In this document: piece by piece, positions 19,453 through 28,241 of the stretch
Position numbering within the stretch: the first letter of the stretch is position 1
How the letters are laid out: each line of letters starts with the position of its first letter
Assembly: GCF_011006175.1 (NCBI RefSeq)
Contig: NZ_CP048795.1
Coordinates: 186,001-250,000 of the forward strand
DNA length: 64,000 bases
Reading direction: 5' to 3'
Source of the DNA: Hydrogenobacter sp. T-8
Lineage (GTDB): Bacteria > Aquificota > Aquificia > Aquificales > Aquificaceae
Made by a program: the position numbers and the translations under genes
The notes under the pieces: model-generated
Database searches by the model: none
What the model saw: the letters and a program-made list of their open reading frames with translations, nothing else
Told to the model about the DNA's origin: nothing

Positions 19453-20580
19453 TTAGAGAATATGCCTCAGTATCTCAATGGCTTGATCTATGTGTTTTTC
19501 CTCAACTATAAGGGGTGGGACAAACCTCAAGACCCTTTCTGCGGTGCAGTTTATAACAAGACCCTTTTCAAGTGCTTTTTGCACAAGCTCGGAGCAGTTC
19601 CTCTCAAGCTCCAAACCAAGCATTAGACCCTTGCCTCTGACCTTTCCCACTCCAAGCTCTTGGAGTTTTCTCTTGAAGTATTCTCCTACCCTTTGAACCT
19701 GTGGTAGGAGCTCCCTTACCCTGCGAACCACCACCATAGAAGCTCTGCAGGCAAGTGGGTTTCCACCAAAGGTAGAACCGTGTGAGCCTGCCTTAAAAGC
19801 CTTAGCGACCTCATCTCTGGCGAGCACCGCACCTATGGGGACTCCACCACCCAAGCCCTTTGCAAGGGTTATTATGTCTGGTTGTAAACTGTAGTGCTCG
19901 TAGGCGTAGAATTTGCCAGTCCTTCCTATGCCCGTTTGGACTTCGTCCACAATAAGCAGAAGACCCTCTTTCCTGCATAGTTCCTGAATTTTCTGCAAAA
20001 ACTCTCCCTCTGCCTCCCTTATGCCACCTTCTCCTTGTATAACCTCAAGCATTATTCCAGCGGTTTCTTTCTTTAGAGCATTCAAGACAGAATCAAAGTT
20101 GTTTAGCTCCGCATAGTCAAAACCTTCAAGGAGTGGCTCAAAGCCCTTTTGTATCTTTTCCTGTGCGGTTGCGGACATGGCACCAAAGGTTCTTCCATGA
20201 AAGGAGCTATAAAAGGTGATAATCCTGTATCTTTTCTCACCCTTCTCGTAAAAGTATCTTCTTGCGAGCTTTATAGCTCCTTCGTTTGCCTCCGCACCAC
20301 TGTTGCAGAAAAAGACCTTCCCAGAAGTCCAAAAGCTATCCACAAGCTCCTTTGCCAAATCTTCCTGCCATGGGTTTTCAAAGAGATTGGAAATGTGCAA
20401 AAGGCTTTGTGTTTGGTCGCATATGGCTTTTGTAAGCTCTGGGTCTGCGTATCCAAGGGCGTTTACCGCAATGCCTGCAAGAAAGTCAAGGTATTTTCTA
20501 CCTTGGTCGTCATACAAATATACTCCTTCGCCTTTGACAAACCTTACAGGAAGTCTTTTGTAGGTTTCCATAACATACAT
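19453..20580 (-). CDS. argD: Acetylornithine aminotransferase
   Basis: PLP-dependent class III aminotransferase of arginine (and possibly lysine) synthesis. About 375 residues. Visible: GVYLYDDQGRKYLDF, NSGAEANEGAIKLARR, the HGRTFGAMSAT loop, VDEVQTGIGRTG and the PLP lysine in ITLAKGLGGGVPIGA. I prefer the start at 20580 (MYVMETYKRLP), because a TAAACT lies 8 nt before it and family members begin at this point; a longer version from ATG at 20598, directly after the nadE stop codon, is possible. It lies directly downstream of nadE. Confidence 0.95.
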   Translation of the reverse strand: MYVMETYKRLPVRFVKGEGVYLYDDQGRKYLDFLAGIAVNALGYADPELTKAICDQTQSLLHISNLFENPWQEDLAKELVDSFWTSGKVFFCNSGAEANEGAIKLARRYFYEKGEKRYRIITFYSSFHGRTFGAMSATAQEKIQKGFEPLLEGFDYAELNNFDSVLNALKKETAGIMLEVIQGEGGIREAEGEFLQKIQELCRKEGLLLIVDEVQTGIGRTGKFYAYEHYSLQPDIITLAKGLGGGVPIGAVLARDEVAKAFKAGSHGSTFGGNPLACRASMVVVRRVRELLPQVQRVGEYFKRKLQELGVGKVRGKGLMLGLELERNCSELVQKALEKGLVINCTAERVLRFVPPLIVEEKHIDQAIEILRHIL

Positions 20581-20598
20581 GGCTATATAGTTTAGCAT

Positions 20599-22284
20599 TT
20601 AAAAGTAGCTACCGCTTATGGGCATCCTCCAGTCCTTTCCGAAGGCTCTTTTTGTTAGCTTTGGACCAATGGGTGCTTGTCTTCTTTTGTATTCTGCCCT
20701 TCTTACCATTCTAAGAACCTTCTTGACAAGCTCCCTATCAAAGCCCAAGGCTACTATCTCCTCCAGTCCCATGCCCTCTTCTATGTGTAACTCCAAGACC
20801 TTATCAAGAAGCTCGTAAGGTGGCAATGTATCTTGGTCTGTTTGATTGGGTCTTAGCTCTGCGGTAGGTGGTCTTATAAGGACTCTCTCTGGTATGTCTG
20901 GCTTTATGGAGTTTCTGTATCTTGCCAGTTTGTAGACCCACGTCTTATAAAGGTCTTTGATGGGAGCAAAGCCTCCAGCCATATCTCCGTATATGGTGGT
21001 GTAGCCTACTGCAGACTCGCTCTTATTGGAAGTAGAAAGCACAAGCCAGCCATATAGGTTGGAAAGGTAAAAGAGTATATTAGCCCTTATGCGTGCTTGC
21101 AGGTTTTCTTCTGCCACCGTCAGCTCCCGAGAGCCAAAGGTCTCAAGGTATGTCCGGTATATTTCAGAGATGGCATACTCAAGAAGCTCAATTTGGAGGT
21201 TTTCAGCGAGCTCGTAGACATCCTCTCTGCTTTCTGTGGAGGTATATTCCGAAGGCATAAAGACGCCCACAACCCTATCCCTTCCAAGGGCATCTACCGC
21301 AAGACAGGCAACCAAAGAGGAATCTATACCACCAGAAAGTCCCAGCACCACCTTTTGAAAGCCATTTTTTCCCACATAGTCCCTTATTGCCAGCACAATA
21401 GCCTTGTAGAGCTCCTCCTCTTGTTTTGGGGATGCCTCCACCCTTGCATCCTCTATCCCCTTCTGTAAAGTGTTCTCAAAGGAGACCACCCTTGTCTTCT
21501 CCACTTGCCTCTCCCTAAGCCTTAAGTCAAGAAGCCTTTTCCTTCTTACCCTTTCTATGTCAAGGCTTACCAGGAGCAGGTCTTCCTCAAAGGAGCTTGC
21601 CCTTGCAATAACCTTACCCTCTGGGTCTATCACCACGCTCCTGCCATCAAAAACCAGCTCATCCTGTCCTCCCACCATATTCACATAGACCACATAGGCT
21701 ATGTTGTCCTGAGCCCGGGCTCTTAGAAAGTTCTCTTTAAACTCATACTTTCCTCTGTAGTAGGGGGATGCGTTTATGTTTACCAGCACCTCACAACCTG
21801 ATAGGGCATAGAACCTTTCCCACCCGTCGGGATGCCATATGTCCTCGCATATGGAAAAACCCACCTTTACGCCATTTATCTCAAGTATAAGAGGCTCTTT
21901 TCCAGCCCTAAAGTATCTCTTTTCGTCAAAGACCGAGTAATTGGGAAGGAAGGTCTTTTTGTATATGCCAAGAAGTTGACCCCTACCTACAAGCACAAGG
22001 GCGTTATATAGGTCTCCTTCGTAATAAGGCATTCCTACCGCAAGGAGCGAGGACATACCCTCAGAAACCCTTAGTAATTCTTTAAGGGACCTTTCGCAGG
22101 ACCTCACGAAGTCCAACCTTAGCAGTAGGTCCTCCGGCGGATAGCCACAGAGAGAAAGCTCTGGGAAAACAACAAGGTGGGCTTGGGTATCTACCCTTTC
22201 CCAGATACCTTCTATCTTCTGAAGATTTACCCTTATACCTCCTACCACTGGGTTTATCTGACATAAGGCTATGTTGAGGAACAT
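20599..22284 (-). CDS. nadE: Glutamine-dependent NAD+ synthetase
   Basis: 561 residues, two domains. The N-terminal nitrilase-type glutaminase has Glu in FPELSLCGYPPEDLL, Lys in YKKTFLPN and Cys in GFSICEDIWHP. The C-terminal synthetase has the ATP-pyrophosphatase P-loop LGLSGGIDSSL and the GDMAGGFAPIKD motif. It converts nicotinic acid adenine dinucleotide to NAD+ with glutamine as the nitrogen source. A TAAAAT lies 8 nt before the ATG. argD follows with no gap. Confidence 0.97.
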   Translation of the reverse strand: MFLNIALCQINPVVGGIRVNLQKIEGIWERVDTQAHLVVFPELSLCGYPPEDLLLRLDFVRSCERSLKELLRVSEGMSSLLAVGMPYYEGDLYNALVLVGRGQLLGIYKKTFLPNYSVFDEKRYFRAGKEPLILEINGVKVGFSICEDIWHPDGWERFYALSGCEVLVNINASPYYRGKYEFKENFLRARAQDNIAYVVYVNMVGGQDELVFDGRSVVIDPEGKVIARASSFEEDLLLVSLDIERVRRKRLLDLRLRERQVEKTRVVSFENTLQKGIEDARVEASPKQEEELYKAIVLAIRDYVGKNGFQKVVLGLSGGIDSSLVACLAVDALGRDRVVGVFMPSEYTSTESREDVYELAENLQIELLEYAISEIYRTYLETFGSRELTVAEENLQARIRANILFYLSNLYGWLVLSTSNKSESAVGYTTIYGDMAGGFAPIKDLYKTWVYKLARYRNSIKPDIPERVLIRPPTAELRPNQTDQDTLPPYELLDKVLELHIEEGMGLEEIVALGFDRELVKKVLRMVRRAEYKRRQAPIGPKLTKRAFGKDWRMPISGSYF

Positions 22285-22292
22285 GGCTTAAT

Positions 22293-22298
22293 ATTTTA
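22293..22298 (-). promoter_or_regulatory. -10 box of nadE, leaderless geometry
   Basis: TAAAAT on the minus strand ends 8 nt before the nadE ATG at 22284; no Shine-Dalgarno site intervenes. Confidence 0.45.
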
Positions 22299-22331
22299 GA
22301 ACCTTAGGATCTTGACTGGTGCAAAAAGTTT

Positions 22332-22348
22332 TATAATTTATACTGGAG
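22332..22348 (+). promoter_or_regulatory. -10 box and ribosome site of hfq
   Basis: TATAAT at 22332-22337 is followed by GGAGG at 22344-22348 and ATG at 22358. A TTGACT at 22312-22317 is only 14 bp upstream of the -10, so the -35 is doubtful. Here, unlike many genes of this window, a normal leader is present. Confidence 0.5.
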
Positions 22349-22357
22349 GTCGGTAGG

Positions 22358-22567
22358 ATGTTTATGGAGAAGAATACAAACGTGCAGGACGAATACATTG
22401 AGGAGCTCAAAAGAAAGTCTGCCACTGTAACTGTCTTCCTCACAAGGGGCAACAGGATAACGGGCAAGGTGCTTGACCATGACAAGTATACCCTCTTGCT
22501 TGAGGTAGAGGGTGAGCCAAACCTCATATACAAACACGCCATAAGCACCATAGTGCAAGGGGGTTAA
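22358..22567 (+). CDS. hfq: RNA chaperone Hfq
   Basis: 69 residues, an Sm-fold protein. Visible signatures are the Sm1 region VTVFLTRGNRITGKVLDHDKY and the Sm2 motif YKHAISTI. It would form a hexameric ring binding A-rich and U-rich RNA. The C-terminal tail is absent, as in many thermophiles. ATG at 22358 is chosen because of GGAGG at a 9-nt spacing. The hflX start overlaps its stop by one base, the classic hfq-hflX order. Confidence 0.93.
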   Translation: MFMEKNTNVQDEYIEELKRKSATVTVFLTRGNRITGKVLDHDKYTLLLEVEGEPNLIYKHAISTIVQGG

Positions 22568-23673
22568 TGAAGAGCATCCTCGTAAGCCTTATAGAGAACA
22601 ACAGGCGAGAAAGCAGAGAATCCCTTGAGGAACTAAAGGAGCTGGTAAAGGCTGTTGGGGGCAGATATATAGGATACATAGTCCAGAAAAAGGCTCATCC
22701 AGACCCAAGATACCATGTGGGTGCGGGAAAGGTGGAAGAGATAAAGCAGGTGGCGGAGGGAACTGGTGCGGATGCGGTCATATTTGATGCCTTTCTTAGC
22801 CCCTCCCAGGTGGCAAACCTTGAAAAGGCTATAGGTAAAAGGATAATGGATAGGGCGGACTTGGTGTTGGAGATTTTCTCCCGTAGGGTTAGGTCAAAGA
22901 CTGCAAAACTGCAAGTGGAGTTGGCTAAACTTACCTATGAACTTCCAAGGCTTTATGGAAGAGGTAAGGAGCTTTCAAGGCTTGGCGGTGGTGTGGGAAC
23001 AAGAGGTCCTGGTGAGCAGGAGGCGGAGATAAGAAGAAGGTGGATAAAGCGGAGGATACAGCAGATAAAGGAAGAGCTTGAGGACATAAAAAGGCAAAGG
23101 AGGGAGCAAAGGAAAAGGAGGGAAAGCTCTGGAGATCTAAAGGTTGTAAAGGTTGCCCTTGTGGGCTATACCAACGTAGGCAAGTCAAGCCTTATGAGGA
23201 TTCTGACGGGTAGAGAAACCCTTGTGGCGGACATGCCCTTTGCCACCCTTGACACCACCACCTCTGCGAGGTTTCTCTTCCCAGACATAAAGGTGCTAAT
23301 CACGGACACGGTGGGCTTTATAAGAAAGCTCCCTCCGGAGCTAATAGAGTCCTTTAAGGCGACCCTTGAGGAGGTGCAAGAGGCGGACATAATCCTGCAT
23401 GTTATAGACATATCTGACAAAAACTGGCTTGAGAGGGTAAAGGTAGTAAAGGATATACTAAAAGACCTCTCCGCAGAGGACAAGCCAGTTATATATGTTT
23501 TCAACAAGGCGGACAAGGTGGTGGAAAGAGAAGAGGACATAAGGTATCTTACAGAACCCGCCTTTATGGAGGGCAAGTCTGTGGTGGTCTCTGCGGTAAA
23601 GGGTTGGGGGATAAGGGAACTGCTTGAGGCAATAAGGGAGAAGGTGGAAGAACTTCAAGGAGCGGTTGGATGA
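22567..23673 (+). CDS. hflX: GTPase HflX
   Basis: 368 residues. The N-terminal HflX domain has the GAGKVEEIKQ-like stretch and ends in the Gly-rich RLGGGVGTRGPGEQE loop; the G domain has G1 GYTNVGKSSL, G2 DTTTSARF region, G3 DTVGFIRKLP and G4 NKAD. HflX binds and splits stalled or stressed 70S ribosomes. It is coupled to hfq by TAATG and to purA by an ATGA overlap. Confidence 0.96.
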   Translation: MKSILVSLIENNRRESRESLEELKELVKAVGGRYIGYIVQKKAHPDPRYHVGAGKVEEIKQVAEGTGADAVIFDAFLSPSQVANLEKAIGKRIMDRADLVLEIFSRRVRSKTAKLQVELAKLTYELPRLYGRGKELSRLGGGVGTRGPGEQEAEIRRRWIKRRIQQIKEELEDIKRQRREQRKRRESSGDLKVVKVALVGYTNVGKSSLMRILTGRETLVADMPFATLDTTTSARFLFPDIKVLITDTVGFIRKLPPELIESFKATLEEVQEADIILHVIDISDKNWLERVKVVKDILKDLSAEDKPVIYVFNKADKVVEREEDIRYLTEPAFMEGKSVVVSAVKGWGIRELLEAIREKVEELQGAVG

Positions 23674-24962
23674 AAAGACATCTTGTGATACTGGGTGCCC
23701 AGTGGGGTGACGAAGGAAAAGGCAAGGTGGTGGACCTGCTCTCTGCGGACTTTGACATGGTGGTGAGGTATCAGGGTGGGAGCAACGCCGGACATACAGT
23801 GATGGTGGGAGGGGAAAAGTTTGTCCTACATCTTCTGCCCACGGGTATCCTGCACCAGCACACAGCGGGCGTGGTAGCCCAGGGTATGGTAGTGGACTTG
23901 GAGCTACTTGTGAAAGAGATGGAAGAGCTACAGCAAAGAGGTCTCAAGGTTTGGGACAGGGTCTTCATAAGCGATAGGGCACATCTTGTGCTGGAATACC
24001 ATAAACTACTTGACTCCCTCTTTGAAAGAAAGGGCAAGATAGGCACAACCCTCAGAGGCATAGGACCCTCCTATATGTTCAAGTATGGCAGGAGAGGTCT
24101 CAGGGTCTGCGACCTTCAAGACCCGGACAGGACTTACAAGATAATAAAGGAAAACATTGAGTTCGTCTCTGACATGTGCGAGAAGGTCTACTGTGAAAAC
24201 CACAAGCTGGATGCGGGGGAAATCTTTGAAAGAACGATGGAGAATTACAAAAAGATAAGAGATAGGGTAGCGGACACCACACGCCTACTCCTGAACTTTG
24301 GAGGTAGGGTTCTCTTTGAAGGTGCCCAGGGCACCATGTTAGACATTGACATGGGCACTTACCCCTATGTGACCTCCTCCAACGCCTCTGCTCTGGGGCT
24401 TTCCAACGGCACGGGGCTTCCGCCAAGGTATTTCTCAGAGGCTAACTTCTGGGCGGTTTCAAAGGCATACACCACAAGGGTAGGAGAAGGTCCCTTTCCC
24501 ACAGAGCTGGAAGGCAGGGAGGGCGAGCTTCTCAGGGAAAAAGGAGGCGAATACGGTGCTACCACCGGAAGACCAAGGAGGTGTGGATGGCTTGACCTTG
24601 TAGCTCTCAAGCATGCGGTGGACGTGAACGGGCTTGATGGGCTTATAATCACCAAACTTGACGTGCTGGATGCCTTTGAGGAGATAAGGGTATGCACCGC
24701 CTACGAGGTAGATGGTGAGTTAATAGACCATTTTCCTGCCAGCCTGAGCCTTCTTCAGAAGGTAAAACCCGTGTATAAAACCTTCAGAGGCTGGCAAAGG
24801 GACACGAGGGGAGCAAAAAGCCTCTCCATGATGCCCTCTGAGGCTCTGGAATACATTGACTTTATTCAAGAATACCTGCATGTGCCCGTGGTAATGCTCT
24901 CCACAGGACCAAAGAGGGAAGAATACTTCTGGCTTTATGAACCTGTAGGTAAAGAACTATAA
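23670..24962 (+). CDS. purA: Adenylosuccinate synthetase
   Basis: GTP-dependent ligation of IMP and aspartate, first step toward AMP. 430 residues. The N-terminal GAQWGDEGKGKVVDLL holds the P-loop and catalytic Asp; SNAGHTV supplies the catalytic His; GIGPSY and the GTP-binding ITKLDVLD follow. It overlaps hflX by 4 bp and is followed closely by pgsA, so hfq-hflX-purA-pgsA may be one transcript. Confidence 0.98.
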   Translation: MKRHLVILGAQWGDEGKGKVVDLLSADFDMVVRYQGGSNAGHTVMVGGEKFVLHLLPTGILHQHTAGVVAQGMVVDLELLVKEMEELQQRGLKVWDRVFISDRAHLVLEYHKLLDSLFERKGKIGTTLRGIGPSYMFKYGRRGLRVCDLQDPDRTYKIIKENIEFVSDMCEKVYCENHKLDAGEIFERTMENYKKIRDRVADTTRLLLNFGGRVLFEGAQGTMLDIDMGTYPYVTSSNASALGLSNGTGLPPRYFSEANFWAVSKAYTTRVGEGPFPTELEGREGELLREKGGEYGATTGRPRRCGWLDLVALKHAVDVNGLDGLIITKLDVLDAFEEIRVCTAYEVDGELIDHFPASLSLLQKVKPVYKTFRGWQRDTRGAKSLSMMPSEALEYIDFIQEYLHVPVVMLSTGPKREEYFWLYEPVGKEL

Positions 24963-24984
24963 AGTTCTCCACTGGGGATATGGT

Positions 24985-25542
24985 TTGAGAAGCGAGAAGC
25001 TGAGGGTAGTTCTCAACGCTATAAGTCTTTCAAGAATACCACTTGGGTTAGTGTTCCTTGTGCTGATTTTAAGAGGCGCACTTACAGAGGGTTTACTGGT
25101 TTTCCTTCTGGGTGTTTCCAGCGATAAGGTGGATGGTTTTCTCGCAAGAAGGCTAAGACTTGAAAAAATCGGACTGGGTAGGGTGCTGGACCCTATTTCA
25201 GACAGAATCTTTATTTCACTTTCCTTTCTTGCCCTTTGTCTTGCAGAACTGAAGGTTGATATAAGCTGGTGGGCTGTTCTTCTCACAGTAGGGCAAGACC
25301 TTATCCTCGCACCCGTGGGTGCCTACGCTACCTTTAAGAAACATAGGGTGAGTGTCTCGGCTCTCGGCAAGCTCGCCACCTCATATCAGTATGTCTTTGT
25401 GAGCTTCCTACTTCTTCTTAACCTCCTCGGCTTCAGCTTAAATTTGCTACCCCTTGAGCTTATGCTTGTGAGCCTTAACCTCCTCTCCGCAGGGCATCAT
25501 ATATACCTCTGGCTACTGAAAGGGAAGAATGGGGCTTCCTAA
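24985..25542 (+). CDS. pgsA: CDP-diacylglycerol-glycerol-3-phosphate phosphatidyltransferase-like protein
   Basis: 185 residues with five or six membrane segments. The CDP-alcohol transferase motif is present as DKVDGFLARRLRL and later GRVLDPISDR, but with nine residues between AR and G where the consensus has eight. It would make phosphatidylglycerophosphate in the inner membrane. The start is TTG, preceded by GGGGAT; an ATG five bases earlier hits a stop. Its 3' end overlaps the convergent glycosyltransferase gene by 68 bp. Confidence 0.82.
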   Translation: MRSEKLRVVLNAISLSRIPLGLVFLVLILRGALTEGLLVFLLGVSSDKVDGFLARRLRLEKIGLGRVLDPISDRIFISLSFLALCLAELKVDISWWAVLLTVGQDLILAPVGAYATFKKHRVSVSALGKLATSYQYVFVSFLLLLNLLGFSLNLLPLELMLVSLNLLSAGHHIYLWLLKGKNGAS

Positions 25543-26563
25543 GCCTCTTTATATTTTCCAAAAGTGTTTCCCTCAGGCTACGCTCTCTAAGAAAGGCTCT
25601 TAAAACTCTCCGTAGCTCTTCGCTGTTATTGGCAACCATACCTGCCTCGTTCTTCAACAGGTAAAGGGTGTTGTAATACTCCTGACCGGGAAGAGGTTTG
25701 TATATGAGAAGAGGTGTTTCCGCAGAAAGGGCTTCCGAGGTTGTTATACCACCAGCTTTAGAGATGAGAAGAATGGACCTTCCCATATATCTTGCCATCT
25801 CCTCATGTGTAAGAACTCCCTCAATAGCCTCTATTCCCCTGAACTTTCCCTTTACCTTTTGGCAGAGCCTCTTGTCAGTGCCACACAGTAGCACGGTTCT
25901 TATGTCCCCCGGCACAACCTCTTCAACCGCCTCACATATTTCTATGACGGAGGGAGTCATGCCAAACATGCCCGCACTTATGAGAAGAGTATCCCTTTTC
26001 TCTTCTCTAAACATGTCAAACTCGGGGTTTATGGGTATTCCCGTAACCTCAACCCTTCCACAGACCACACCCTTTCTGTGTATGTGAAATTCCACTTCCC
26101 GTGAAGGTACAAAGTAAACATCTACACCGTCGTGAAGCCACTGCACGTGGGCGACAAAATCTGTAATTACAACAAAAGCCTTCGGAACTGAAAAACCACT
26201 GCGTCTAAGTATCTTAAGCATACCTGCGTATGTGGGATAGACCGCAACAACCGCGTCTGGTTTTTCCTCTTCAAGGAGTTCTTTGAGCTTACCAATTCCC
26301 GGCAGGGAAAGGAGAAAGTTAAGGATGTTATCCTTCTCCATGTCGTATGTAGAGTTATAGAAGAGTCCATAGATTCTTGGGAAGTATTTCATCATGTAAA
26401 CGTAGAACCTTGCGTTAAGATTGTTAAGTTTTGGGTTCATGAGAAGGTAAGGGTCTTCTATCTTTACGCTCATAGAGTAGTTTTCTTCCAGAGCTCTTTT
26501 GATAGCCTTTGCTACGCTGTTATGCCCCCCACCGAAGGAAGAGGTAAGTATTAGCACCCTCAT
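25475..26563 (-). CDS. MurG/MGDG-synthase-type glycosyltransferase
   Basis: About 362 residues from MRVLILTSSFGGGHNSVA. The GGGH-x-SVAKA motif at the N-terminus, the SKAGGITTSEALSAETPLLIY block and the QEYYN segment are typical of the processive diacylglycerol / monogalactosyl-diacylglycerol synthase group (GT28), which adds UDP-sugars to lipid acceptors at the membrane. The frame extends to 26677, but ATG at 26563 overlaps the stop of the upstream permease gene (ATGA) and homology begins there. It is downstream of the ZnuB-like gene and convergent with pgsA. Confidence 0.85.
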   Translation of the reverse strand: MRVLILTSSFGGGHNSVAKAIKRALEENYSMSVKIEDPYLLMNPKLNNLNARFYVYMMKYFPRIYGLFYNSTYDMEKDNILNFLLSLPGIGKLKELLEEEKPDAVVAVYPTYAGMLKILRRSGFSVPKAFVVITDFVAHVQWLHDGVDVYFVPSREVEFHIHRKGVVCGRVEVTGIPINPEFDMFREEKRDTLLISAGMFGMTPSVIEICEAVEEVVPGDIRTVLLCGTDKRLCQKVKGKFRGIEAIEGVLTHEEMARYMGRSILLISKAGGITTSEALSAETPLLIYKPLPGQEYYNTLYLLKNEAGMVANNSEELRRVLRAFLRERSLRETLLENIKRLRKPHSSLSVARGIYDALRRGG

Positions 26564-27291
26564 CTGATTAGCTTTATTATAAACACAGCAAGACCCACAA
26601 GAGCCTGCAAAAACACAAGGCTGTAGCCTGTGGGAAGGTCTAGCCAAAAGGATAGGGCTATGGCTAAAAAGCTCCAAAAACTACCCCACACCCACGCAAA
26701 GATAAGACCTTTGCGGAGGAGCAAAGACACAAGTGCTGGAGATACAAGTAAAGAAAAAACCACTAGCACACCAGCCAACTTTACAGAGCTGGCAAGTGTA
26801 AGAGAAAATAAAGCAAAGAAAGAAAGCTCTTGCCAAAGTCCTCTAAAATGCCTGCGAAGGTATAGCAAAAGTCCTATAAGGGAGTATATGAGGGCAGTTT
26901 TGAAAACCTCCTCCAGCCGGACAAAGAGTATGTCGCTGGCGGTGAGTTTCTTTAGCTCCTCCATGCCATGAGCAGAAAAGGACAGCACAAGCACCACAAG
27001 GGAAAAGCCAAGAGCATACAGAAGTCCGATAAAAGCCTCTGAGTATTCTTTTAACCTCTGAGAGAGAGCAATAAGAAGGCTGGCAGAAAGTCCAAATAGG
27101 AGAGAAAAGAAATAGGCATATCTTCCATCAAGAAGCACAAGGGAGAGGGCAATACCCACCCCAGAGAGCTGAGCCACTGCAATGTCTGTAAAGATTATTC
27201 CCCTTTTGACTATTTCCCTTCCAAAGTAGGCATGAATGCCCACAAGCACCACAGAGAGCAGAAAACTGGAAAAAAAGAGGTCCCATATCAC
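26560..27291 (-). CDS. ZnuB/MntB-type metal ABC transporter permease
   Basis: 243 residues, seven to eight hydrophobic segments. Family marks are GREIVKRGIIFTDIAVAQLSGVG near the N-terminus and KLAGVLVVFSLLVSPAL in the second half. It would form the inner-membrane channel for Zn2+, Mn2+ or Fe2+ delivered by the adjacent binding protein. It overlaps the binding-protein gene by 4 bp and the glycosyltransferase by 4 bp. No ATP-binding subunit lies in this cluster. Confidence 0.9.
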   Translation of the reverse strand: MIWDLFFSSFLLSVVLVGIHAYFGREIVKRGIIFTDIAVAQLSGVGIALSLVLLDGRYAYFFSLLFGLSASLLIALSQRLKEYSEAFIGLLYALGFSLVVLVLSFSAHGMEELKKLTASDILFVRLEEVFKTALIYSLIGLLLYLRRHFRGLWQELSFFALFSLTLASSVKLAGVLVVFSLLVSPALVSLLLRKGLIFAWVWGSFWSFLAIALSFWLDLPTGYSLVFLQALVGLAVFIIKLIR

Positions 27292-28172
27292 TGTGAGAGC
27301 CTCCTTAGGATAAGGTCATACATGTCAAAGAGATTTTTTGCATTCTCTGAGCCCACATCGTTAGGAAGCACTAACACCCTTGCACCTATTGGCTCTGCCA
27401 CCCTTTGTGCGGTCCTTATCTCTCCCTTTCTGAAGCCCTCAAGTATCACAAACTTCACACCTTGACCCCTTGAGCTTTGTACAAGACTGTCTAAATGCCT
27501 CGCAGTAGGTGGTATACCCGGTAGAGGCTCAAGGGTTCCTACCTCTTGAATGCCATAGCGATTAAGCAGATAATTATAGGTCTTGTGCCACTGTATTACC
27601 TTTAGACCTCTGAGCTTTGAAAAGCCTTCGTCCCATTCCCTTAGCTTTGCGTTCCATTTTCTGAGAAAGTCTTCAAGGTTAGCGTTGTAGAAGGAGCAGT
27701 CTTTTGAGTTTAGTTCACACATCTTCTCCTTTATAGCCCTTGCAAGAATGGGAATGTTGTGGGGGTCAAAAACATAGTGAGGGTTTCCCTCAGGATGCAC
27801 GTCTCCCATTTCCCTTGATACCCTTTCTGGCTTTTCAATAATGTTTATGAACTGAGAAAGGTCCAAAAAGCCTTCTCTTCCGGGTTGAATTCTTGGATTG
27901 TTAGACTGCTGAATAAGGGGTGGCAAAAAGCCTATTTCAATACCTGCACCGTTTATTACCACAAGGTCTGCATCCCTCATCCTTGCTATATGAGAGGGTC
28001 TTGGCACCACAAAGTGGGGATCCTCATCCGGTCGGGCTATAACATGCACTCTCACTTTGTCCTTTCCTATCTCCTTTACGAGCTCTCCTATCCATGGATA
28101 GGTGGCAACCACTTTGAGCTGGGCAAAGGCAAAGGAAAGGCTAAACAGTAGCAGAGCTAAAAGGTTCTTCAT
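27288..28172 (-). CDS. ZnuA-like metal ABC transporter substrate-binding protein
   Basis: About 294 residues with a signal peptide (MKNLLALLLFSLSFAFAQ). Candidate metal ligands are His in RPDEDPHFVVP, His in NPHYVFDPHN, His in QWHKTYNYL and an acidic residue near the C-terminus. The His-rich loop of many ZnuA proteins is absent. ATG at 28172 is chosen: it has AGGAGG 8 nt upstream, whereas the in-frame GTG at 28181 is part of that Shine-Dalgarno. It would capture zinc or manganese in the periplasm for the ZnuB-like permease. Confidence 0.9.
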   Translation of the reverse strand: MKNLLALLLFSLSFAFAQLKVVATYPWIGELVKEIGKDKVRVHVIARPDEDPHFVVPRPSHIARMRDADLVVINGAGIEIGFLPPLIQQSNNPRIQPGREGFLDLSQFINIIEKPERVSREMGDVHPEGNPHYVFDPHNIPILARAIKEKMCELNSKDCSFYNANLEDFLRKWNAKLREWDEGFSKLRGLKVIQWHKTYNYLLNRYGIQEVGTLEPLPGIPPTARHLDSLVQSSRGQGVKFVILEGFRKGEIRTAQRVAEPIGARVLVLPNDVGSENAKNLFDMYDLILRRLSQ

Positions 28173-28186
28173 GGCATGCACCTCCT

Positions 28187-28198
28187 TTCAATATTGAA
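28187..28198. promoter_or_regulatory. Palindrome in the leader of the ZnuA-like gene
   Basis: TTCAATATTGAA is a perfect 12-bp palindrome between the predicted -10 and the Shine-Dalgarno site of the ZnuA-like gene. A similar TTTCAATATGA occurs just after the -10 of the promoter at 30577. An operator role is inferred only. Confidence 0.4.
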
Positions 28199-28200
28199 TT

Positions 28201-28241
28201 TGACATTGTATATCATAAACTACCCTCCTCCTTTTTGTCAA
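28201..28241 (-). promoter_or_regulatory. Promoter and possible operator of the ZnuA-like operon
   Basis: Reading the minus strand: TTGACA (28236-28241), 18-bp spacer, TATGAT (28212-28217). The imperfect inverted repeat TGATATACAATGTCA (28201-28215) overlaps the -10, in the position of a repressor site, and shares the AATGTCA half-site with the inverted repeat at 30581-30597. Confidence 0.5.

Noticed and set aside
28172-28181. GTG start for the ZnuA-like gene (and the similar GTG starts at 30259 and 32091)
   Set aside because: In all three the GTG is part of the AGGAGGTG Shine-Dalgarno sequence; the ATG 9 bases later is correctly spaced and begins the signal peptide or domain.
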